Below are positions 26,667 through 33,730 of a DNA stretch of 33,730 nt, piece after piece. The DNA is taken from NCBI GenBank assembly GCA_021413535.1, contig JAIOQF010000241.1, positions 1 to 33,730 of the forward strand, written 5' to 3'. A program made the position numbers and the translations under genes. Each line of letters opens with the position of its first letter. Within the stretch, counting starts at the first letter, position 1. The notes beneath the pieces are model-generated. The model searched no databases. It saw nothing but the letters and a program-made list of their open reading frames with translations, and was not told the DNA's origin. The stretch comes from Verrucomicrobiota bacterium (lineage in GTDB: Bacteria > Verrucomicrobiota > Verrucomicrobiia > Verrucomicrobiales > Verrucomicrobiaceae).

Positions 26667-27656
26667 CTAGTGGATTGTTGTAGTTTTCCGGTCCGGCCAA
26701 TGACTGCCGGAGCGCGGGTCGGAGAGATTGCGCAGCAGATCCATCAGGGCGGTCCGGTAATTCGGAAACGGAGCCACTTCACCTTCGACAACCGGCTCCA
26801 GCAGCGCCGCGTGACGCGGAAGTTCCGTGTGCGGCAGACCAACGCGCAAATGATGCACGCCATGGAAGGGCTCATGCAGCAGAGTGAGCGAGAGGAGCCG
26901 CCCGGACCAGGTGTTGGCCACGATGCTGCGGGTCGCGCTTCTCGCAGTGTGGCCGCTCAAGCCAACGTGTTCGATGTATTTCCGCCAGCTTTGAAGATTT
27001 CCCGCGATGATGCCGGGGGCTAAAAATATCCAGAGGAAATAAGTCCAGACCTGCCAATACGCGACGGCTGAAAGCACCAGCGTCCAGAATCCAATGATCA
27101 AGGCAAACTCCGCCCAAATGCGTCGGCGCACCTTCCGGCTCCGAATAGGCGAATCCTTTTGTAGAAAAACTTTCGCAAAGAGATAGGGCGTAAACAGGAG
27201 TCCGGCATTGAGTTCAATGAACGCCACGAGACGCCGGAGCCAGCGCGGGGAGTCCACGATCACAAAAGGCCAGAGTTCCACGTCGCGTTCTGTGGCCAGG
27301 TGGGAGTGATGTTTTTGATGAGCGGCACGGTAAAGAGTGAAGCTCATGAAGCTGAGAACACCGGCGATGATGCCGTCCAGATCATTCAAAAAGCGATTCT
27401 TCCGCAGCATGCCATGGGAAGCTTCATGAAATCCTATAAGTGCTCCGTGCATGAAATGGCTTGCCAGCAACACCATGGGCACCGCCAGCCAGAACCAGTG
27501 ATGATAAACCGCGATGCCAATCGCGATCTGAGAGACGACCATGCCGGCTCCGATCAGTGAAAAAGCCGCCCGGCTCACCCAGTGTGTATGGCCGTGCTCT
27601 TCTTCAAATGAGGCGATCACGTTCTGTGGTGTGGGATGCTGGCTCATGAGGTTCAC
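26667..27656 (-). CDS. Fatty acid desaturase
   Basis: Three histidine boxes: HGALIGFHEASHG, AAHQKHHSH, LHEPFHGVHH; multiple TM helices. GTG start at 27656 overlaps the upstream TGA; ATG alternative at 27647. Confidence 0.88.
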   Translation of the reverse strand: MNLMSQHPTPQNVIASFEEEHGHTHWVSRAAFSLIGAGMVVSQIAIGIAVYHHWFWLAVPMVLLASHFMHGALIGFHEASHGMLRKNRFLNDLDGIIAGVLSFMSFTLYRAAHQKHHSHLATERDVELWPFVIVDSPRWLRRLVAFIELNAGLLFTPYLFAKVFLQKDSPIRSRKVRRRIWAEFALIIGFWTLVLSAVAYWQVWTYFLWIFLAPGIIAGNLQSWRKYIEHVGLSGHTARSATRSIVANTWSGRLLSLTLLHEPFHGVHHLRVGLPHTELPRHAALLEPVVEGEVAPFPNYRTALMDLLRNLSDPRSGSHWPDRKTTTIH

Positions 27657-28957
27657 ACTGTTAAGGCATCAATCCTGTTATCCGGGCTGCGGCATACATT
27701 GGCGACCATCTTCAAAAACAATGCATTAAGTTCTCCGATGTCGGACTCGGCGAACATAGCTGGCTGAAACAACCAGACAACCTCTAACTCAGAGCCAATT
27801 TCCGTGATCTCGCAACCAAGGTCAAAACGCGGGGTGCCGGTGGAGCGCATGCGCAGCTTGGTTGAAATGCGCGGCAGCACGACATCCGGCACCGGATGAT
27901 TTTGCAGGGCAAAGCGCACGTCGAAAACCGAATGCTCTCCCGTGGTGCGGGATTCGCCAAGCGCGCTGGCCAGTTCAGCAAAGGGCATGGCATTGGCAAA
28001 AGAATCCACCGCCGACTCATGCACGGCACGAAGGTGCCTGGAGAAAGTTTGGGCCGGATCGATCTGACCGCGCAGGGGGACAACGCCGGCAAAATAGCCC
28101 ATCGTCTGCCGGGTGGCCTCCTTGTTGCGATTGGCCACCGGGGTGCCGACGAGGATGTCATTTTTCTTCGTCCACTTCGACAGCGTCAACTGGAACGCGC
28201 TCAGTAGCGTGCTGTAAAGCGTGGCGCTGCTTTTCACGACCAGCTCGCGAACGCCGCGCGTCAAATCTGCTGGCACCGCCGATGCCAGGCGCCGCAGCGG
28301 CCCAGCATCTGGTCCGGTTCCTCTGGGGTCATTCCAGACTCGACTCGATCCCTTGAGTTGTGATTTCCAAAACTCCGCGCGTCTGCTCAGCTCGCCCGGC
28401 TGCCAGTAAACCCGCTCGGCAGCAGCCCACTCAGTGTAAGTTTGCGGCACTGGTGGCAGCGTATTCTGCATGCCCATCAATCCCACGGCAACGGCTTTCC
28501 GAATGCCTTTCAATCCCATCACGTAGGCGGTGCATAAATCCTGCACAAAAACCCCCAGCGACCAGCCATCGGCGATGGCGTGATGAATCGAGAACGCCAG
28601 GACATGATCGTTGGTGCCCCGGCGCAACATGTCCACGCGATGAAGCGGGCCCTGCATCAAATCAAAGGGCACTCGATAAGTTTCCTTCATCAGTTCCTCG
28701 AACGCTTCCGGCCTGATCTCAGCTGCGGAAAGTTCGCGGTATTTCAACAACGATGTGCCAGTCGAACGCACCATTTGCAGAGGGCGATCTTTACCGGGCA
28801 GAAATGAAATCCGCATCGCCTCCTGCCGCTCGATCACCCGTGCCACCGGCACCGGTGATGTTTCCCACAATTCCCGCTGGGGAAATGTCAGCGGCTGCAA
28901 GCGGGCTTCCCCGCTTTCCAGCCATTGTTTTAAGCGGGAACGATTATCTGGCTCCAT
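27653..28957 (-). CDS. Stand-alone NRPS-type condensation domain protein
   Basis: PLTFPQRELW, catalytic SIHHAIADGWSLGVF (HHxxxDG), DILVGTPVANRNKEATRQTMGYFAGVVPLR; no A or T domain. Confidence 0.88.
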   Translation of the reverse strand: MEPDNRSRLKQWLESGEARLQPLTFPQRELWETSPVPVARVIERQEAMRISFLPGKDRPLQMVRSTGTSLLKYRELSAAEIRPEAFEELMKETYRVPFDLMQGPLHRVDMLRRGTNDHVLAFSIHHAIADGWSLGVFVQDLCTAYVMGLKGIRKAVAVGLMGMQNTLPPVPQTYTEWAAAERVYWQPGELSRRAEFWKSQLKGSSRVWNDPRGTGPDAGPLRRLASAVPADLTRGVRELVVKSSATLYSTLLSAFQLTLSKWTKKNDILVGTPVANRNKEATRQTMGYFAGVVPLRGQIDPAQTFSRHLRAVHESAVDSFANAMPFAELASALGESRTTGEHSVFDVRFALQNHPVPDVVLPRISTKLRMRSTGTPRFDLGCEITEIGSELEVVWLFQPAMFAESDIGELNALFLKMVANVCRSPDNRIDALTV

Positions 28958-28966
28958 CAGTAAGAA

Positions 28967-31900
28967 TCAAACTCGAGCTGGGGGTGTGGCTGCTTCGGGC
29001 TCGGGCTCGACTCCCAGCAAACGATTGATGTCCTCGTCGGAAAGTGAATCCACGTCCACCTCGGCGGCGGGCGTTGCGACCACCGGCGCAGCCACTTTGG
29101 CGGCAGCAGCACCTTCGACTCCGCCCAGATGTTCGGAGATCAACGAAGCAATCTGACCGATTGTGCGGGCGCGCATCAAGCTCGTCGGCGGCAGAGCCAC
29201 TCCGATGGAACTTTCGATGAGGTTTTCGATTTCGACACCCATGAGCGAATCCAATCCGAGATCGGTCAGCGGCTGATCATCGCGCAGACTGTCAGGCTTG
29301 ACGCGGAGCACCGAGCCCACGACATCGCGCACCGCTTGTCCAACGACGCCATCGCGTTCGTCGGCTGATGCGGCGGCAATCTTGCCACGCCAGTCGCTGC
29401 TGCCGCCGCTGGTTTCCTGAATTTCCACGCCCGAGGCAAAGATGTTTTCCACCAAGGGATTCTCCTGCATGCCGCGGAACGACTGCCGCCATTTGGCCCA
29501 GTCCACGCGAATCGCGGCCACTTGGGCGACGTGCGCAGTAAGGAAGGATTCCATGAGCGTGGTCACTTCGGCCGGAGTCAGCGCTGCGGTGCCCTGACGT
29601 GCGAGGAACTCAGCGACGCGCTCATTGCGCGCCACATAACCCTGGCCACCGAGCACGCCCCAGTTGATCGCGAGCGCGGGCAGTCCCAGCGCGCGACGAT
29701 GGTGCGCGAGTGAATCGAGGAAGGTGTTGGCGGCGGCGTAGTTGGCTTGCGCCGGATTGCCAAAGATGCTGGAGACGGAGGAGAACATCACGAAGCAATC
29801 GAGTTCCATGTTCTTCGTATTCTCGTGCAACAACCAGGCACCATGGGCCTTCGGCGCCATGACGACTCTAAGTCGCTCAGGAGTGAGCGCTGACAACGGG
29901 GCGTCATCAATTACCATCGCCAGATGGAAGATGCCCTTGAGCGGAATAGATGCTGAGCCCGCTTCTTTGATGAGGCGCTTCACGTCATCCGGCGAACTGC
30001 TGTCAGCTTTGATCACCTTAGTTTCAATGCCGCGCTTGTGGAGTTTTTCCAGGAACGCTTCAGCCTCGGGAGTCGAGGCTCCGCTGCGGCTGGCCAGAAC
30101 CAGATGACGGGCTCCGCAGTCGACGAGCCATTCAGAAAGCACTCGGCCAAATCCACCGAGACCTCCCGTGATGAGATAAGCGCCATCGGGTTTGACGGCG
30201 AACGGCGGCAGCGGCGGCTCGCCTATGCGCGAGACAAATGCGTCGGCAAATCCGACGACGACTTTGCCAGTGTGCTTGCCACCGGCCATGAGACGGAAGG
30301 CGGCATCGATGCGGCTGGCCGGGAAGGAACGGAACGGCAGCGGAGTGAGCGCGCCTTTCTCGACCAAGCCAGTGATCTCCGCCATGAGCGCGCGAGTCTG
30401 TTCTTCATCGCCCGCGAACACTGCGTCCATTGCGATGACGTGGAACGATGAATTGCGGCGCAAGGACCAGAGCGGAATACGCGAGTTCTGATAGATGTCG
30501 CGTTTGCCGATTTCAATGAAGCGTCCGGATTCCGCGAGACACGAGAGTCCCATGGGAATCGCCTCAGCCGCGAGTGCGTTGAGCACCACATCCACACCCT
30601 TGCCGTTGGTCAATTCCATGACGGATTCCGCGAAGTCGCCCTTGCGAGAATCAATCACATGTTTCACGCCCATCGTTTTCAGAAGGGCGCGCTTCGTTGA
30701 GCTTCCCGCGGAAGCGATGACTTCGGCTCCGAGATGATGAGCAATCTGAATAGCCGCCATGCCCACGCCGCCTGCACCTGCATGGACGAGAATCATTTCG
30801 CCAGCTTTCATCCGGGCGATTTTCTTCAACGCATACCAGGCCGTCATGAACACGACGGGAATGGTTGAGGCTTCTTCATATGACAAGCCCTTGGGCATGC
30901 GGCGCACATCGGCGGCACGCGCCATCGAATGTGTGGCCAGGCCGAACACAGCCAGACCGAACGCGCGGTCACCCACCGCAAGATGCGTGACACCTTCGCC
31001 GACAGCCACCACTTCGCCCGCCACTTCGTCGCCGAAGACGCGTGCATCCGCCGTCTCGGCTGGATAGAGCGCCAGTGCCTTGAGCACATCGCGGAAGTTC
31101 ATGCCCGCAGCTTTGACTTTGATCAACACTTCACCAGGTGCGCAGGCAGGCAACGTGAATGGCGTGAAACGGAGACTGTCCAGCAGTCCGCGTTCGCGAG
31201 ATTCGAGACGCAGCGGCACGGAGACGTCGAGCTTTTGTTCGCGCGTAGGCAGGCCACGGGAGAGGCGTTGCACATAGCGTGCCTCGCCTCGGAGAGCGAC
31301 TTCGCGTTCGCCATCGACATGGATCAGTTCGTGCCAGAGCACAGCGGCATCCGACTTGGCCGCTTCCGTCGGCAGATCAATGCCACGGCAGGAATAATTT
31401 GTGTGTTCGCTGAGGATCACTCGGAAAATGCCGATCGCGGGAGCTTGAGCTACGTTGGTGGGCCCCATGTCTCTGCCGGCAGCTTGAGCACCGCGAGTGA
31501 TGAGATCGATGCGGAGTTTGGCCACTGGCATCGTTGCTTCCAAGGCGTGCGTCAAGTGGAGCAAGGTATCAATGCCCATCAGCGCATCCGTGCTCTTCAT
31601 TCCCGTGGTCTCATCAAGAGTCCAGAGGTAAACCAAGCGTTCCGGCGGAGCGTCTTCGAGCCAGGAATCCGCCAGTTGCTTCCAGTCTGCGGGCTCTTGC
31701 GCGCGGATGGTGTAAGTGTCGCCCTTGGTGGCGTATTTTTGTCCGCGCTGCACAATGCGGCAGCGGGCCCCGGCGGCGGTCAACTGCTTGGCCAGAGTTT
31801 GACCCAAGCCAGTTTCATCCGCAAAGACGACCCATGATTTCTCGGCGGGCATTTCATCCGCATGAACTTCCGTCTCGTCGGAAATTTTTGAGGCGGCCTT

Positions 31901-33730
31901 TCTCGCGAGAATGCCGATCTGGCCTTCGCCTTCGGGACCGTTCAAGCCGGGCAGTGAAGTTGTTTCGGCAAAACCGCTTTGCTTCAAGGCGGATTCCCAT
32001 TCCTTGCGCTGGAGCAGTGGTTGCTCCGGACGCAAATCATGATCCGTCAGATGCCACCAGCCGCTGGTGAGTCCGAAGACGGATTCCGTCCAAAGCTGCG
32101 GAGTCGCCACATCCATGAACATCAACGTCCCACTAGGAACGAGCAGTTCATGCAAGTTTCTCAGCGTGGCGCGCACGTCGGCCACCGCGTGAATCACGTT
32201 GGTGCCCACGATAAAATCATAGGCATCTGGCTCGAAGCCCTGTTCGATCGGAGATTTCTCCAGATCCAACACCTTGTATTCCACTTCGGGGAACGCAGCC
32301 AGCTTTTGATTGGCTCCCGGGAAGAATCCGGCGGAAACATCGGTGAACGTATAAGAGTGCAGACCGCGATCCAGCAGTGGCAGCAAGAGTGCTGCCAGGC
32401 CGCCGGTGCCGGCTCCGATTTCGAGAATACGAAGTCCGCGTCCCTCGGGCAATTGACGGGCGGCTTCCTGCAAGGCACGGCTGATGCTCGCCATCCAGTG
32501 GCTGGCGAAGAGACCGTCACCATAGAAATGATCCAGCAGTTCCGCACCGGGGCCAGTGAACAACACCTGCACCGCATCTTTTTCGCCGCGCAAGATGGCT
32601 CCCAATTCCGCGCCCGTCGTGGCACACAACAACGCCTCGGGCAGATGCCCGGGGTGTTTGGCTGCGAAATCACGTAAGACTTTCGTCGCTGAATCCGCCG
32701 TGCGGGCAAAAGTCTTCGAGGGTTTGAAGCCGCCGTCGGCTTCCACAAGAATGCCTCGCTTAACAAGTTTGGCCATCAGCCTGCCGAAGACCGTGCGCAT
32801 CGGCTGAGCGATGCCCAGCGAATCGGCGGTGAATGCTTTGCGGGACGATGTCTTGACTCCCATCTCGCGCAGACCTTGAGCAACCTGAGTGGCGGCCAGA
32901 TCATCTTCGGCCGCCATCACGGCTTCCAGTTCAGCGCGCCCGCGCATGGCGATCACCTCATCGAGCGCCACACCTGCGGCATCGCGCAACTGCGCGAGCG
33001 ACAACGGCTTCAGCTTCGATGGAATCATCGTGGAGGCGGAACGCTCCCACTCGATATGATAAACCAGATCGCGACCCGCGCCGGATGAGCCGGGACGACG
33101 GGCAGCAGTCATGCTGATGGCGCGGAAACCATCAACAAGGACGCAAGGACGGTCGGCTTCGTCATAGAGCGCGATGCGGCCTTCGATCAGTTCGTCATTG
33201 AAGTGGAGCACTCGCGCGCTGACTTGAGTGGAGGCACCGGGCGAACGGAGGAATAAAATTTTCGAGAAGCGCACCGGCAGTTTCATTTTTGCCTTGCGGT
33301 CTTCCACCGTTTTGGCGCTGGCGGAAAAGACATGCAACGCGCCATCAAGAAGAACAGGATGAAGCGCGTATTCGGAGGCGCGTCCGGAAATTCCCTCGGA
33401 CAAGGCAACCCGGCCCTTCGCTTTGCCACCACCAGCCGCGAGTTCGCGAACCGGCTTAAACTCATCGCCATACCGGAGTCCGAGGTCGCTCATGTGACCG
33501 TAGAACTCGCCAATGCCCTGCGATTCCAAATCAGCTTCGGGGGCTTCCCAAGTAGTTGCTGCAAAGGAGGATTCGGTGCGCTCACCGCGCATCGAGCCAA
33601 TCACGTGAACTGACCAGGACGCAGCCTGATCAAATTTGCTCTGAATGGTGAAAGTGCGCTCGGTGGGTTCGTAAGTCAGTTCCATCACCAGACTCGACGG
33701 CGTGTCGGGCAGGATGAGCGGCTTGCGGAT
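28967..33730 (-). CDS. Type I polyketide synthase, C-terminal part (DH-MT-ER-KR-ACP), truncated by window edge
   Basis: DH (LHPVLLDGALHVF), C-MeT (ILEIGAGTGGLAALLLPLL), ER (VKAAGMNFRDVLKAL; GAGGVGMAAIQIA), KR (YLITGGLGGFGRVLSEWL; SSVSSIFGNPAQANYAAANTFLD), ACP (LTDLGLDSLMGVEIEN). No stop between 33688 and the window end. Confidence 0.95.
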   Translation of the reverse strand: MRKPLILPDTPSSLVMELTYEPTERTFTIQSKFDQAASWSVHVIGSMRGERTESSFAATTWEAPEADLESQGIGEFYGHMSDLGLRYGDEFKPVRELAAGGGKAKGRVALSEGISGRASEYALHPVLLDGALHVFSASAKTVEDRKAKMKLPVRFSKILFLRSPGASTQVSARVLHFNDELIEGRIALYDEADRPCVLVDGFRAISMTAARRPGSSGAGRDLVYHIEWERSASTMIPSKLKPLSLAQLRDAAGVALDEVIAMRGRAELEAVMAAEDDLAATQVAQGLREMGVKTSSRKAFTADSLGIAQPMRTVFGRLMAKLVKRGILVEADGGFKPSKTFARTADSATKVLRDFAAKHPGHLPEALLCATTGAELGAILRGEKDAVQVLFTGPGAELLDHFYGDGLFASHWMASISRALQEAARQLPEGRGLRILEIGAGTGGLAALLLPLLDRGLHSYTFTDVSAGFFPGANQKLAAFPEVEYKVLDLEKSPIEQGFEPDAYDFIVGTNVIHAVADVRATLRNLHELLVPSGTLMFMDVATPQLWTESVFGLTSGWWHLTDHDLRPEQPLLQRKEWESALKQSGFAETTSLPGLNGPEGEGQIGILARKAASKISDETEVHADEMPAEKSWVVFADETGLGQTLAKQLTAAGARCRIVQRGQKYATKGDTYTIRAQEPADWKQLADSWLEDAPPERLVYLWTLDETTGMKSTDALMGIDTLLHLTHALEATMPVAKLRIDLITRGAQAAGRDMGPTNVAQAPAIGIFRVILSEHTNYSCRGIDLPTEAAKSDAAVLWHELIHVDGEREVALRGEARYVQRLSRGLPTREQKLDVSVPLRLESRERGLLDSLRFTPFTLPACAPGEVLIKVKAAGMNFRDVLKALALYPAETADARVFGDEVAGEVVAVGEGVTHLAVGDRAFGLAVFGLATHSMARAADVRRMPKGLSYEEASTIPVVFMTAWYALKKIARMKAGEMILVHAGAGGVGMAAIQIAHHLGAEVIASAGSSTKRALLKTMGVKHVIDSRKGDFAESVMELTNGKGVDVVLNALAAEAIPMGLSCLAESGRFIEIGKRDIYQNSRIPLWSLRRNSSFHVIAMDAVFAGDEEQTRALMAEITGLVEKGALTPLPFRSFPASRIDAAFRLMAGGKHTGKVVVGFADAFVSRIGEPPLPPFAVKPDGAYLITGGLGGFGRVLSEWLVDCGARHLVLASRSGASTPEAEAFLEKLHKRGIETKVIKADSSSPDDVKRLIKEAGSASIPLKGIFHLAMVIDDAPLSALTPERLRVVMAPKAHGAWLLHENTKNMELDCFVMFSSVSSIFGNPAQANYAAANTFLDSLAHHRRALGLPALAINWGVLGGQGYVARNERVAEFLARQGTAALTPAEVTTLMESFLTAHVAQVAAIRVDWAKWRQSFRGMQENPLVENIFASGVEIQETSGGSSDWRGKIAAASADERDGVVGQAVRDVVGSVLRVKPDSLRDDQPLTDLGLDSLMGVEIENLIESSIGVALPPTSLMRARTIGQIASLISEHLGGVEGAAAAKVAAPVVATPAAEVDVDSLSDEDINRLLGVEPEPEAATPPARV

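Noticed and set aside
30929-31837. 302-aa plus-strand ORF
   Set aside because: Antisense inside the PKS ER region; no recognisable domain.
1-33730. CRISPR, prophage, transposon or classical defence system
   Set aside because: I saw no regularly spaced direct repeats of CRISPR size, no transposase/integrase/phage proteins and no recognisable defence genes. RuvC here is the housekeeping resolvase, not a Cas nuclease.

Overview
The window is 33.7 kb of moderately high-GC bacterial chromosome. Gene content suggests Verrucomicrobiota or a relative; this is inferred from protein style, not proven. It is protein-coding on both strands, and I saw no rRNA, tRNA, CRISPR array or transposase. From left to right it holds: a 5'-truncated MlaE-MlaF-MlaD lipid-transport operon; a PIN/TRAM membrane protein; a small RHH-like protein; an SLBB/Wza-like lipoprotein; DoxX; RuvC; a secreted hypothetical protein; an MBL-fold hydrolase; KorAB; several small hypothetical proteins; and GlsB/YeaQ. 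Next comes a long minus-strand run: GcvH-like lipoyl protein, radical SAM protein, P-loop kinase, methyltransferase, SufS, an internally shortened SufU, a Cys-containing conserved protein, a 4Fe-4S protein and a DUF116-polyprenyl synthase fusion. RidA follows. The right end is a compact minus-strand operon running PKS (DH-MT-ER-KR-ACP, truncated by the window edge), stand-alone condensation domain, fatty-acid desaturase, LolD/LolE-like ABC transporter, LolA-like carrier, and probably a methyltransferase. The two most interesting observations are: (1) heptad-periodic, sequence-divergent tandem repeats that fill the leader directly upstream of at least four start codons lacking a Shine-Dalgarno; and (2) the PKS/condensation/desaturase operon joined to a Lol-like export module, a candidate pathway for making a polyketide lipid and moving it to the outer membrane. 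Two proteins (SufU and the C domain) appear to lack about 25-35 aa of conserved core in frame and should be checked against raw reads.
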